From assembly GCA_029961685.1 (NCBI GenBank), contig JARWKL010000007.1:5476708-5540707 (forward strand): 64,000 nt of DNA, given 5' to 3'. Shown here one piece after another: positions 50,601 through 62,160 of this stretch (the first letter of the stretch is position 1; the number at the start of each line of letters is the position of its first letter). Position numbers and translations under genes: made by a program. This stretch comes from Aristolochia californica (lineage: Eukaryota; Streptophyta; Magnoliopsida; Piperales; Aristolochiaceae). The notes below the pieces were generated by a model. The model worked only from the letters and a program-made list of their open reading frames with translations, was not told where the DNA came from and did not search any database.

Positions 50601-51757
50601 TATTGGTACGACTGCGATTAGTGCCTGTGAATGCCGCAGTGGTGGCAGGAGGCTCAAGGGACCACTGGAACAACTCAAAACGTTCTGCTTTAGAAACTAA
50701 ATCTGTAAAATAGGGGAGAGTGATGAGAGTCATCTGCGCAGTAGAAAAACTGGAAAACTCATCGCCGAGACCACGAAGGAACCAGTGCACTTTGTCAATA
50801 TCCTCGACAAGTCTACCAATGGCATGGAGCTGGTCACAAAGGGCTTTAAAAGTACGAGCATACTCAGCAACTGGTTTGGTGCCGTGTTTCATCAGTTGCA
50901 ACCCAGACATCACGGGAAATGGAGAGGCCAACAACAGCAGCCATGGCTTCCTCTGTGAGAGAGGATAGCAGTAAACTGAGAAGTCATTGATCGGCTGATT
51001 TCCATGCAAGAAATGTGGGGTTGAGTGTGGTAGAGGTGGCTAGTGCAAATCGAGGTGGCGGGACAAGAGTACCATCGACGTAAGCTAACAGTTTTTGACT
51101 CTCAAGGAGAGGAAGAAATTGGTTTTTCCAGAGAAGATTAGAGGAAGAAAGCTTGATGGTGATCATGTGGATTAGAGTGTTAAAAGGGAGAAGATGAGAA
51201 GAAGATTCGGAAGCCATGGGAGAAGTCGAGCGATTTTTTTTTTTACTTTGACTTTGATTTTGACTTTGATTTTGACTTTGAATTTGATCAAAGAGATTTT
51301 GGGCGCCAATCTGTAGAAGCAGCAAAGCAAAAAAAAATTTGGACGAAGCAGTGAAGCGAAGAAAAATAAATTTGGACGAAGAAGGATCCGAAGGGATGAT
51401 AGCCGACTCACCAGGAGGCACGACGACTCTTCTATAAATACCCAAGTGAAAAGCAGCAAAGCCGAAAATAAATTGGTGAAGGAGAAACCGGCAAACGGCA
51501 ATCAGACAGCAATCGACGGCAGATTGGTTCGCATTCGGCTGGAGCAGACGACGAACAGAGGAGATGAACAACGATGGGATGCACCGCCACTGACTCCGCC
51601 AAGAAAGCGAAGTTGTAGTCTTTCTTCAATGGCGACGATGACAAAGGCGATGAACAGGGACGCTGCGGAAAAAATAAAGGGGTAGTGAAACTCGACAGAG
51701 AGAAAAAAAATTAGAATCGCTCGGCAGAGACAAGGTAGAACGCCTGCTCTGATACCA

Positions 51758-51922
51758 TGAGAGGATTTGATAAAAACCAACACACTTCGAAGGAGGAGTT
51801 GATGATCAATTTATAAGCTTTACAATGTCATATACAGAATATTACAATCAATCTGAAATGAAAATTATATAAAGAATTAGTCTATAATCAGGGCTAATTA
51901 TCCTCAACGAAATATACAGAAA
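51758..51922 (-). repeat. 5' LTR of Copia-3, truncated
   Basis: It is collinear with 44510-44680, then similarity stops after ATATACAGAAA. About 50 bp of the outer LTR end is missing. Confidence 0.85.
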
Positions 51923-52561
51923 GCCTAATTGATTGAGATATTGGTTGAAGGAATTTAAATCAAACTCTCTTCACATAATTCGTGGAAAACTCTCTCCCTT
52001 TCCTTATGGAGTCCAAAATTCAACAGTGATGCAGAGGTACCATGATGTATGTTTTTGTTCCCTTAAATCATTGTATTAGAGATTGAAAAGGAAAAGGTCA
52101 AAGTTGGCCTTTTGAGGGTGAGAATCGACCAAAGCCATCCGCCCAGAAAAAACATTCAAAAAGAACCTTGCGGGATAAGCTATTTTATTAGATTATGAGT
52201 CAGAAATAGTTATTTCATTTGGCCAAGTCGAACTCGCGACGATAGAATATGTGAAATACGTTGACGTCCTCATCAGAAATTAAATTTTCAATACATCTGA
52301 CGTTCTCGAATCTTGATGGCCCACCAACCAACTGTATTAAATTAAATATTTCTTCCGATCTGGGGCAAGTAACAATCAACCGTCACCGTTAATTTGCCTA
52401 TGCCTTTGATGATCATAGATCACACTATTTACACGTGAGATGATTTAGGCTAAATAATCTTTACATTTCCACAAACCGAGGTAAAATGTAATTCTATTAA
52501 AAAAATATATAATTGACATTTTAAATTTGGAAAAAAAAAAAACAAAGAAGATGGAGCGAGA
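51923..52561. other. Intergenic region downstream of the ATL gene
   Basis: AT-rich, with the 3' untranslated region of the ATL gene next to 52561. No gene or repeat seen. Confidence 0.5.
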
Positions 52562-53773
52562 TCACGGAACCGACGAAGGAGGAGTCTCTACGGTAAAAAC
52601 CGGAGTAGCCGATCTCTGAGGTGCCGGCAGTTCCTCCGAATCAGCTCCGGTCGTCGCGCCGTTTAGACAATCGAACGGCGTCTTTACAGCTCCGCGTTTC
52701 GACGGAGATCTAACGGATAACGTTCGCGTGAAGAACGGCGGCGCCATGGAGAAAACCCACCGATCCGACTTCGCGGCACGGTCGAGTCGACCGAAGATCC
52801 GGCCGCCTCGGCTGCTTCCTTCGCCGCTGGTCCTATGACCTCGCCGGACGCTTCCGTCCGACACCAATGCTTCCGACGGATACGCGCAGCTTGTCGTGCG
52901 GTTCAGCTTCGCTTTCACGAGCTCCTGCCGTACCTGCTCCGGAAGCCGGAGAGTAAACCGCTCGATGTTTTCCCCTGGCTGAATCAGCGAATGCCCTGTA
53001 GAGTGCGACCGCGGAAATTTTGCAGGCCATCTCGGTCTTCGGGTTGATTTGGATCTCGGCGGACGGTTCTGGAATGGGAGAATCAAGTTCGGCGGCTGTA
53101 GCTGATCCGCCGGTGCTGCCGCAGCGGGCGCCCTAGGAGTCTGAACTTCGTCTATCGTGATTGCTACTTCGTTTGTGTTACCGTGACGGCTTCCTTCCGT
53201 TCCACTTCCCGCTTCTCCGCCGACCGATTCCGTGAGTTCTTCGGCGTTATGTTCGTTGTCCGGTCCGGGCACGAGGTTTGATCGGCAGACGGGACAGGTT
53301 GTGTGATTCGAGAGCCATGCGTCGATGCAATCGGGGTGAAAAACGTGGCTGCATTTGGGAAGCAGCCGAAGGGTCTCGCCGTCGTCAAACTCGCTCAAGC
53401 AGACAGCGCATTCCAGCGTGCTCTTTCCGAGCTTGAGGTTTTTCACCACCGAGTACTCGAAGATCGGGAAGGTCTCGATAACGACGGGGTCGAGACCACG
53501 GGCGGCGCGGCGCGATCGACCACCGCGGCCGGCCTGAGAAACGCCGCCGCCCGCCGGACTGGAATCGCCGGTGCATTGGCGGATGTAGATGGAGAAGAAT
53601 CCCATGAAAAAGAAGGCGCTGATGAGTACCACGATGATGATGGCCATGGAGGGATTGAACCGCGTGTTGAAGCCATAGGCACCGGGTGGCGATGTTGGCT
53701 GCGCAGCCGCGAGCGGCGCGACCAGGATAAGGATCCAGAGAATCGGGCGGTCGTCGATGATCATCTTCGCCAT
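52562..53773 (-). CDS. ATL-type RING-H2 E3 ubiquitin ligase (ATL6/ATL31-like)
   Basis: A membrane-anchored E3 ligase that takes ubiquitin from an E2 enzyme; ATL6/ATL31 relatives act in carbon/nitrogen balance and defence. Single exon, 403 residues, as usual for ATL genes. Order: signal-like hydrophobic N-terminus (residues 10-25), transmembrane segment (about 43-64), basic stretch, GLD motif (93-95, GLDPVVIETFP), then the RING-H2 domain: Cys122, Cys125, Cys141, His143, His146, Cys149, Cys160, Cys163, with Trp153 and the Pro after Cys160. The long C-terminal tail has Ser/Arg-rich patches and the FTLRLPEQVRQELV block typical of the ATL6/31 group. GC-rich, unlike its AT-rich surroundings; long antisense frames across it are shadows. 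A second Met at codon 4 is possible. Confidence 0.94.
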   Translation of the reverse strand: MAKMIIDDRPILWILILVAPLAAAQPTSPPGAYGFNTRFNPSMAIIIVVLISAFFFMGFFSIYIRQCTGDSSPAGGGVSQAGRGGRSRRAARGLDPVVIETFPIFEYSVVKNLKLGKSTLECAVCLSEFDDGETLRLLPKCSHVFHPDCIDAWLSNHTTCPVCRSNLVPGPDNEHNAEELTESVGGEAGSGTEGSRHGNTNEVAITIDEVQTPRAPAAAAPADQLQPPNLILPFQNRPPRSKSTRRPRWPAKFPRSHSTGHSLIQPGENIERFTLRLPEQVRQELVKAKLNRTTSCAYPSEALVSDGSVRRGHRTSGEGSSRGGRIFGRLDRAAKSDRWVFSMAPPFFTRTLSVRSPSKRGAVKTPFDCLNGATTGADSEELPAPQRSATPVFTVETPPSSVP

Positions 53774-55509
53774 ATCGAAGCGGCGGTGCTGCGGTTCATG
53801 CCGAGCTGTTGTTCACTGCTGCGCTTGGATACCCTCGTTGCCGAAGGTCGACTACCGTGCGCCGGGGAGCGTTAAGTGAAACAGACACTAGTTTTCTATT
53901 CCTATGCGAAACAGCAAGATTTCACGCCGAAGCTACAATATAAGGGCGGGCGAGGGCGAGGGCGAGCAACGCCGTGGCCTTCAAGTAAGAAGCTTTCCTA
54001 ATCCGACTTCCACGGGATCATCCGGTCCAGGCTAATATCGAGAAATCGGTCCCACCTTGATCGCCACGTGGTACAAAGCTTCTCGCTCTCCCAACTTCAA
54101 TTTTGGGGCCCACATGCACCGCTATTAAAGTTTCACCAAGTGACCGAAAAACATCAAATTAATCACTAAATTTAATTTAGAGGTAATTAAAGTGGCCATG
54201 ATAAAGTAGGTAGGAAACGGTCCAAACAAGCTATTAAGACCCTTTTTCAGAATTAGCACTAAATGATAGCATAGCTTGCATATTGAATTGTCTCACTCTT
54301 GGACCAACTAAATTTCATATTAACCCAAAATAAACTCATAACCCACGTTGTGACGCCATTACATTAATCATTTTTCATACATTATGATGCAGTACGTGAC
54401 TGCACCACCAATAAATGAAGAAGTCCATTTCGAGCTTCACAGGCTTAATCACATTTATTTTCCTATAACGAAGCTTGGCTACGAAGCTGCCGCGGTGCGC
54501 TAATCTAATAACAGGACAGAAACGTGCAAGGTGGCTAAGCCATGATTAATCGGGTTCAGTGTATGTAAGAAGCCGACAACGCGGACAAGAGCGATATATT
54601 CTAGGGCGTCTGCGAGCGGCCACGTGTGAGCATCAGATACGGGCCCAGGTCAGGAAGATTCGATTTTGCCGGTGAGATGGTTTCGTTTTCAACGTTTCAG
54701 ATGCGTGGAGCCCTCCTCAAGTGTCGAAAAGTGCTGGTGCACCGAAATCCTCTTGGATCGAAGATGTGAAAGGAGGGTCAAAAATGTCAACCGTACGGAT
54801 TTTTAACAGCGTGGGTTGGTCTATATGATAACGCATACGCTGTGGTCCCCATCGCTTACCCTTAGATGACCGGATAAGTTGCTTGCTTGGAGACAAGGGC
54901 AAGGTAAACTCGCGAACCGAACTGCCTGACTCGTTTACTTACCCGAACCCTAAATCCAATCTCGAATCTTGAATTCGAATCAAGATCAGAAATTTTTAAA
55001 CTGAACCAAACCGGATTTGAGTTATTCTCAAACCGGTTCAATTCCATGCCACCCTAGTTATGTGAACCCGTGGGACGAGCCATGTCGCGGTCATTTACTT
55101 CTTGTTGGGAGAGTTTAGGCGATTGTGTGCCCTGGTCCCCGTCTTTAATTGTCAACGAAGACACCATTCCGGTACGGCAGCATCTTTGACTATTTTAGAC
55201 TAATAAGAATTAGAGATAATAAATAACACTTAACGGGAACGGATATTCTAGAAGCTTCGGTGGAGAGAGCGAAGTCCAGGTCGCCCTAGTGACCCGGTTC
55301 TCATCTTCTTCCTTGTCTGGCCTGTTTTCAATTGCAGGAAAAAAATATTTGAGGAGGACGAGTACGAAGGCATAGAGGTGGAAGTCAAAGCAGCCTCTCT
55401 TTTATTTATAATACCCGATTCATGTTTATTTCTTGTAACATGTTTTTATTTGGTGGGAGCGTAGAAAATATGGACACGGTCTTCCTTGCAACGGATCGCT
55501 GAAATGAGA
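53774..55509. other. Upstream region of the ATL gene and intergenic spacer
   Basis: No other gene recognised. The first 300 bp should contain the ATL promoter. Around 55030-55055, CGGTTCAATTCCATGCCACCCTAG resembles the inverted end of a hAT-like element (CTAGGGTGGCATGG), but a left partner was not found. AT content rises towards 55509. Confidence 0.5.
54064..54071. promoter_or_regulatory. G-box (CCACGTGG) upstream of the ATL gene
   Basis: A perfect 8-bp palindrome about 290 bp upstream of the ATL start codon; a second CACGTG is at 54621-54626. G-boxes bind bHLH and bZIP factors. Function here is inference from position. Confidence 0.45.
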
Positions 55510-55751
55510 GTGAAATTTAGGGTTGGTAAGAGTTTGGTTATGGGTTTAATCAAACCCATATTTAATTAAGTTTAGGGCGACAGAGACTAAAAATATAAAC
55601 AAAAATGCATTATTATGCAATTCTTTCTCACACTCCCCCTCAAGCTAGATGAAATGCATCACGGAGACCTATACAACTATCGGTCGGTTGCTCTTTAGTG
55701 TGAATAAATGGTGTTGAAATTCTGCCATTTAATATATTATCTTGACAAAGT
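55510..55751 (-). mobile_element. Old copia relic, 3' end and LTR part
   Basis: CACTCCCCCTCAAGC at about 55630-55645 is an inverted polypurine tract (GCTTGAGGGGGAGTG) as found just before a copia 3' LTR. The sequence right of it, joined across the Copia-4 insertion to 61213, reads as the end of a copia RNase H on the minus strand. Confidence 0.7.
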
Positions 55752-55958
55752 TATTAGAATGTAATTTACTTTATTCATTATTTATTTTTTGTATTTTACC
55801 ATTTTGCCCTTTTTTACATTTTACTATATAAAACTACCTGTTATGCGTAACAGTGTTTTTTAATAAAACATTTTATCACGAATCAGCGTCTTCGTCTTCT
55901 CGACCGCTGCCAACCCGACGAACAGAGCAACGGCTCTTTCCGATCCAGAATTCTAATA
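55752..55958 (+). repeat. 5' LTR of Copia-4
   Basis: 207 bp with TATATAAAA at about 55825 and AATAAAA near 55861, which could serve as TATA box and polyadenylation signal. Confidence 0.9.
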
Positions 55959-56237
55959 TGGTATCAGAGCGGATGATCCTCATCCTCTAAGTAATTTCGG
56001 CCGGCGACCCTTCTCTCGGCGATTTCGGCGACCTATTTCCGGCGACTCGTTTCGTCCATTTCGGCGACAGTCATCGGCGACCTGATTTCAGCTCTCCATT
56101 TCAGCTGATCTTCCGACACAGAGGTTAGATTTCATCTTCCTCCTAATTTTTTTTTTTTCGACAAGAGTTAAGCTCCTGTGTGTGTTTCTTTCTCGGCGAT
56201 ATAGCGTCTCTGCTGTGAAGAATGGCTTTCGGCAGTG

Positions 56238-56413
56238 GTGCTCTGGCGTCGTTGCCGTGAGGGCTGATTTGCCCCTGTTTTGGTCATGGTGCTCTGGCGC
56301 CGTTGCCGTGAGGGCTGCTTTGCGCCTGTTACGGTCGTGGTGCTCTGGCGCCGTTGCCGTGAGGGCTGCTTTGCCCCTGTTTCGGTCGCGGTGCTCTGGC
56401 GCCGTTGCCGTGA
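56238..56413 (+). repeat. 51-bp tandem repeat in the Copia-4 leader
   Basis: CTCTGGCG begins at 56241, 56292, 56343 and 56394 (period 51). Each unit continues GCCGTTGCCGTGAGGGCTG. The period is a multiple of three and the frame is open (17-residue unit CSGAVAVRAALPLFRSW), but it lies upstream of the gag start and is not joined to it. Confidence 0.92.
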
Positions 56414-56568
56414 CCTAATTTACCTCTGGATTTGGCCGTGAAGGTTAAGTTTCCTTTTTTTGTGGCTGGCCGAATGGTGTGCTGTGGTACATTTGTTGTT
56501 CAAATTTTTTTTCTGTTGCATTCTTAGGTTACATCCTAGACTTCCATTAGTATCTTCTTGGGGGCTCC

Positions 56569-59500
56569 ATGGAGACTTATTCATCGATGGGCGTTTCTGA
56601 TTCTGGTTTTCGTACCAGTTCGACTCGTTCCAATTTTGACGAACCTTCGCACTCATACTATCTTCACCATTCGGACAGCCCTGGGCAAGTTCTTGTCTCA
56701 CAGCTACTTAGTAGTGAAAATTACACCAGTTGGAGCCGTGCAATGTTCCTCGCCTTATCTGTGAAGAATAAAGTGGGTTTTATCGATGGTTCTATACCTA
56801 TACCTCAGAGTGCTGATCCTCCTTTGTTGAACTCTTGGACCCGGAATAACAATATTGTCATCTCTTGGATTTTAAATTCGGTTTCCAAGGAAATCTCTAC
56901 GAGTGTTATGTTTGCCGCTTCTGCCCGCCAAAGTTGGCTCGCTCTTCGAGATCGTTATCAACAACGCAATGGTCCGCGCATTTTTTAACTTAAACGGGAA
57001 TTGATGAACTTGCGCCAAGACAAGGATTCTGTTAACACTTATTTCATGAAGCTAACGACCCTTTGGGAAGAACTGAACAATTACCGTCCTCATTGCTCTT
57101 GTGGAAAATGTTGTGGTGGAGTTAAGGATCTTATTGATTACCACAACATGGAGTATGTCATGTCCTTCTTGATGGGCCTTGATGACTCTTTCTCCCATGT
57201 TCGTGGTCAGCTGCTCCTCATGGATCCGATGCCTCCTCTTAATCGTGTTTTTTCTCTGGTTGTCCAAGAGGAACAACAACGGAGGATCCCTCAAGCCTCG
57301 AGTTCGCATACCCCCACCGACACAATGGTATTCGCGTTTAAATCCGGGCAACCCGATGTTCATAAACCTGGCCCACATACCTCTCAAAAATTTCAACCAA
57401 ATTACAATGCTCCCCGGAATCCGCATCCCAATGCTTCTCGGAATCAGAATTCCCATGCTCCCCGGAATTCGAACAAGGATAAGTATTATTGTACTCATTG
57501 CAAGATCGTTGGCCATACTATTACTCGTTGCTTCAAGATCCATGGTTATCCGACTGGACCCGCCTCCAAAGCCACGCAACATTCTCATGCTGCTGCTCAT
57601 CAGGTTTCCATTGCTGCTGATGGCCCAGGTTCTAGTTCTGTTGGGAGTCTTGTGCAGAATCTTGACTCCGCTCAGTTTCAGCAGCTCGTGTCCATGCTTT
57701 CTACACACCTGAGTAGCTCCGCACAAGTCACCACTGCTTCGGAATCTTCTACATCCCACTGCGTGGTAGGTATTTGTTTTTCTGTCTCCTTAAATCCTTT
57801 AATTTCTTCACCTCAATCATGAATTATCGACTCAGGAGCTACTCGACATATTTGCTCTCACGCTCCTGTTTTTGTTTCTTTGCATGTTATCCCTCACACT
57901 ACAGTTACTTTACCCAATAACACTCAACTTTTAGTCCATCTTGCTGGTGATATTCAATTGCATTTTCACCTTGTACTTAAAAACATCTTATTTGTTCCTT
58001 AATTCAAATTCAACTTGATCTCTGTTAGTGCTTTAGTTACTGACTCTGGCCTTACAGTAAGTTTTCTTCCTGATTGTTTTGTTATCCAGGATCTATCCAC
58101 CCAGAGGACGATTGGCAAGGGTGACAGAGTCCAAGATCTTTATGTCCTCAGTGCTCGAAGCTTGAATTATATTTCTCATGTTTTTGTTAATATTGTTTCA
58201 GTCCATGTTTGGCATAATAGGCTAGGACACATTTCTTTCTAGCGACTTGATTTTTTGAAGGATCAGTTGAACTGCGATGTAACTAAATTACGAAAATCAG
58301 ATCCTTGTTATATTTGTCCTCTTGCTAAACAACGTCGACTATCTTTTGAATCTCACAATAACTTGTCTCAATTTCCTTTTGATCTTGTGCACTGTGATAT
58401 TTGGGGACCCTATCAGACTGTTTTTCATACCAGCCATCGTTTCTTCTTAACTCTTGTTGATGATTGCACTCGATTTACCTGGATCTTTCTGTTAAAAACT
58501 AAATCTGATGCTATCTCTGTGATACCGCATTTTTGTCATATGGTTTTTACTCAGTTTAATGCTAAAATCAAAGTTTTCCAATCTGATAATGCCCCTGAGT
58601 TATCTTTTGTTGAGTTTTTTCAAAATCAAGGAGTCTTACACCAGTTTTCCTGTGTTGAACGACCTCAGCAAAACTCGGTTATTGAAAGAAAACATCAGCA
58701 CCTCTTGAATGTGGCTCGCTCACTGTTCTTCCAATCCCGCATTTCCGTCTCTTTTTGGACAGAATACATTCTTACTGTGGTTTTCTTGATTAATAGAACT
58801 CCATCTCCTCTCTTGCGACACAACACACCTTTTCATTTGCTCTACAACACGGCTCCTGATAATCCTTCTCTTAGAGTCTTTGGTTGTTTAGCTTTTGTTT
58901 CCACCTTAGCTGCTCATCGCACTAAGTTCCACCCTCGTGCTCGCGTTTGTGTGTTTCTTGGTTATCCCACTGGTGTAAAAGGCTATAAATTCTATGATGT
59001 AGAGCCAAACATGTTTTTATTTCTAGAGATGCAACGTTCCATGAGGAAATTTTCCCTTTTCATACCATCACCAGTTCAAATACAGTTCTTGATCCCTTTC
59101 CTGATTTGGTTCTGCCCCACTCCTTTCTACAAACCCCTTCTCTCCCAGACCTTGCTTCTTCCTCCATTCATGATTCACCAGCTCGTTTTGATGCTCCTGG
59201 TTCTGATATTCCAACTAATCCTCTTCCAGTGCTTGTTCCTTCTACATCTACTGGCGCTTCTCTGCACAAATCTACTAAGACGATCCATCCACCTCCTTAC
59301 TTGCAGGATTATCACTGCAATTTGCTTGCTGGTTCTTCTCGGTCTGTTTTCCCCTCCACACCTTATCCGATCTCTAACTACATCTCTTATTATTCCCTTT
59401 CTGATTCGCACAGACAGTTTGCACTCAATGTCTCTACTAAACTTGAACCTCAATACTATCACCAAGCTGTGAAGTGCCCTGAATGGAGGTTAGTTATGCG

Positions 59501-60998
59501 GGACGAATTGAACGCTCTGGAAACCAATAACACCTGGACCGTCACTTCTCTACCTCCTGATAAACATTCCATTGGTTGCAAATGGGTCTATAAAATCAAG
59601 CTTAAATCTGATGGTTCTCTTGAGCGATATAAGGCTCGTTTGGTAGCCAAAGGCTACACCCAACAAGAAGGTTTAGATTTTGTTGACACCTTTTCTCCTG
59701 TGGCCAAATTGGTCACTGTGAAGGTTCTTCTTGCCCTTGCCGCCTCTCATAATTGGCATCTAGCCCAGCTTGATGTCAACAATGCTTTCTTAAACGGTGA
59801 TCTTTTTGAAGAAATCTACATGGATCTCCCTCTTGGTTATATTCGACAGGGAGAGTCCTCTTCATCCCACAGCCGGCTCGTTTGCAAGCTTCACAAGTCC
59901 CTCTATGGTCTCAAACAAGCTTCGCGGCAATGGTATTCCAAATTTTCTCATATTTTAATCAATTTTGGCTTTCTCCAATCGAAATATGATTACTCTCTTT
60001 TCACCAAAGGTCATGGTTCCTCCTTTGTTGAACTATTGGTTTATGTAGATGATATCATCCTTACTGGCCCTTCATCTCGTGCTATTGCTGAACTCAAACA
60101 ATTTCTGCATACTCAGTTCAAGCTCAAGGACCTTGGTTGTCTTAAGCACTTCCTTGGCCTTGAAATTGCTCAGTCCAAAACTGGTATTGTGTTTTCTCAA
60201 CGTCATTACACCATACAATTACTTGAAGATTCAGGTTACCTAGCTTGTAAACCCACTAGTGTTCCCATGGATCCCAAACTTCATTTAACTGCTACTGACA
60301 TTGACCTGCTTCCTGATATAACTCACTATCGGCGACTTGTTGGGAAACTTCTTTACCTCACCTTATCTCGTCCCGACATTATTTTTGTCGTTCACAAGCT
60401 CACTCAATTTGTGGCCCAACCCCGCCTTCCTCATCTCCAGGCAGTACATCACCTGCTTTGTTATCTCAAGACCAGTCCTGGTCAAGGTTTATTTTTTTCT
60501 TCTACTTCTTCCTTGCAGGTACGCGCTTACTCTGATGCTGATTGGGGCTCATGCCTCGATTCTCGCCGCTCTACTACAGGCTTTTGCATCTTCATTAGTG
60601 ATTCTTTGGTCTCTTGGAAGGCCAAAAAGCAGACTACCGTCTCTCGCTCCTCCACCGAAGCTGAATATCGCGCTCTCTCTTCTACTGCCAGTGAAATCAT
60701 TTGGTTGTAGCAACTTCTTCAAGATTTTCAAGTCAAGGTTGCATCTCCTGCATTGCTCTATTGTGACAATCAAGCTGCGATACATATTGCTTTAAACCCC
60801 ACATTTCATGAGCGTACAAATTATATTGAGATCGATTGTCATTTTGTTCGTGAACGTGTTACTTCGGGCGTCCTCAAGTTACTTCCTATTCGTTCTCAGT
60901 ACTAGTTAGCCGACATGTTCACTAAACCTCTTCCTTCTACCCACCTTTTTTCTTTGTTGTCCAAGATGGCTATCAAGAATATTTACAAGCCACCTTGA
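56569..60998 (+). pseudogene. Copia-4 gag-pol polyprotein (broken)
   Basis: Gag starts at 56569 (METYSSMGVSDSGF; then LVSQLLSSENYTSWSRAM). A stop lies at 56986-56988; gag resumes at 57001. Zinc knuckle YCTHCKIVGHTITRCF (near 57490-57535) follows. A stop near 57820 is followed by protease IIDSGATRHIC, then the pre-integrase block VWHNRLGHISF with further stops, integrase (HCDIWGPYQTVFHTSH; RPQQNSVIERKHQHLLN), a frame change near 59030-59110, reverse transcriptase with LLVYVDDIILTG (near 60035-60065) and RNase H (AYSDADWGSCLDSRRSTTGF), with stops near 60708 and 60903, ending at 60998. All domains remain but no complete polyprotein can be made. Confidence 0.92.
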
Positions 60999-61005
60999 GG
61001 GGGAG

Positions 61006-61212
61006 TATTAGAATGTAATTTACTTTATTCATTATTTATTTTTTGTATTTTACCATTTTGCCCTTTTTTATATTTTACTGTATAAAACTACCTGTTATGC
61101 GTAACAGTGTTTTTTAATAAAACATTTTATCACGAATCAGAGTCTTTGTCTTCTCGACCGCTGCCAACCCGATGAATAGAGCAACGGCTCTTTTCGATCC
61201 AGAATTCTAATT
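61006..61212 (+). repeat. 3' LTR of Copia-4
   Basis: 207 bp. It ends ATTCTAATT where the 5' LTR ends ATTCTAATA. Confidence 0.88.
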
Positions 61213-62160
61213 AAAGTGATAATCAACTACAAAATATTTAATACACTAATGAAATACTGGATTATAAGAGAGGTTTGATTATCGCATCACATAAGCATGG
61301 ACAAGACCGCATGAGTTCCAAATTCACATATTGAATCATCTAACAAGCAATTTGACTCACATTTAGTTTTAACTTTCGATCTCGCCACTATATTCTGTTT
61401 CTTGCTCCACCAATTGACTAGATTACCTCTTACTAAGTACAAAACCCACCAATTGATCGACGGTCATTGACATCAATATGACCATGCTTCCTACAAAGAA
61501 GACACCCTTTAAATATCAAAGGATTCCATGGGTTGCCTCAAAGATGAATTTTCCTTGAATTTTATGAAGAAGCTAACTAATCCAACAACAAAAAGTATGT
61601 TTAGATAAATAACAGTAGCATAAGCGAGTTCACCATCAAACAATCTAAACAAAATTTTCTCTCTTAAAAGTGGAGTAGACCATCAAATAAATCCAAGTTT
61701 GGTTCAAGGGGGTATCTACTACCTTAGCTCCTAACAGACCATATTTTTGTTGTGAGAGAACAATACCTGATTTATTTTGAGCTACTTCAATCCGAATAAA
61801 GTAACTCAATGGACCTTAGATCTTTTCTTTGGAAGTGTTGCCTAAGATAGCTTTTGATGTCTACAATGCCCTCCCAATCATCCCTCGAAATAATAATATC
61901 ATCTGAATACACAATTAACACAATTGTACCTCACAACAAAAATCGACTAATCTAAAATACTTCTCTTAAAGCCAAATTGTATCACCACTCGACTAAATTT
62001 ATCAAACCATACACTAGAGTTTTGCTTAAGACCATAAATTGTTTTGTAAAGCCTACACACTCTCTTACTCCCTGACATATAGACCCCCCTAAGATAAATC
62101 ACCAAAGAGAAACGCATTTTTAACATCTAATTGATAAATAAATCATTTGTTATCTATAAG
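61213..62160 (-). mobile_element. Old copia relic, reverse transcriptase/RNase H part
   Basis: On the minus strand at about 62080-61960 it reads KRVCRLYKTIYGLKQNSSVWFDKF (positions given, compare VCRLxKxLYGLKQ), then decayed reverse transcriptase and RNase H down to 61213, where reading continues at 55746. Stops and frame changes are frequent. Upstream domains are absent, so it is truncated at its 5' side. Confidence 0.75.

Larger units (their letters stand above)
44721..51217 (-). pseudogene. Copia-3 gag-pol polyprotein (broken, interrupted)
   Basis: The start Met at 51217 gives MASESSSHLLPFNTLIHMIT. Then follow zinc knuckle CQICLMEGHYVDRC (near 50475), protease DTGASTHM (near 50340), pre-integrase and integrase (49934-48615, including ERKHRHLTETGL), reverse transcriptase ([18 protein letters not shown] near 48580; FLYVDEIIVTGNH near 48100, with Glu in place of the second catalytic Asp of YVDD), and RNase H (AYSDADWAGCPDTCRSTSGY near 45200-45140; then 45046-44721). 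Several frame changes occur, and the hAT element separates the ...SKPVHTPM and VVSQHLS parts. It is inactive. Confidence 0.9.
44510..51922 (-). mobile_element. Ty1/copia LTR retrotransposon with nested hAT insertion (Copia-3)
   Basis: Transcribed right to left. The 3' LTR is at 44510-44720 and the 5' LTR at 51758-51922, both beginning (plus strand) TGAGAGGATTTGATAAAAACC. The primer-binding site appears inverted as GCTCTGATACCA at 51746-51757. The polypurine tract is inverted as CTCCCCCGC at 44721. The 5' LTR lacks about its first 50 bp (the outer end), so no target duplication can be seen. The pol sequence is closely related to Copia-1 but the LTRs differ. A 2408-bp hAT-like element sits within reverse transcriptase/RNase H. 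Confidence 0.92.
55752..61212 (+). mobile_element. Ty1/copia LTR retrotransposon (Copia-4)
   Basis: The LTRs are at 55752-55958 and 61006-61212, each 207 bp and differing at about eight positions by eye. The target duplication AAAGT is at 55747-55751 and 61213-61217. The primer-binding site TGGTATCAGAGC begins at 55959 and the polypurine tract TTGAGGGGGAG ends at 61005. The LTRs start TATTAGAAT and the 5' LTR ends ATTCTAATA, an inverted repeat that does not follow the usual TG...CA rule. The element is inserted in an older minus-strand copia. Confidence 0.92.

Noticed and set aside
53303..53875. 190-codon plus-strand frame over the ATL gene
   Set aside because: Antisense shadow of a GC-rich coding sequence; no recognisable domain, whereas the minus frame has a complete RING-H2 protein.
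55030..55056. End of a further hAT element (inverted CTAGGGTGGCATGG)
   Set aside because: Only one end could be found and no target duplication, so it is mentioned only within the intergenic entry.
57052..57759. 235-codon minus-strand frame within Copia-4
   Set aside because: Antisense to gag with its zinc knuckle; no independent domain.
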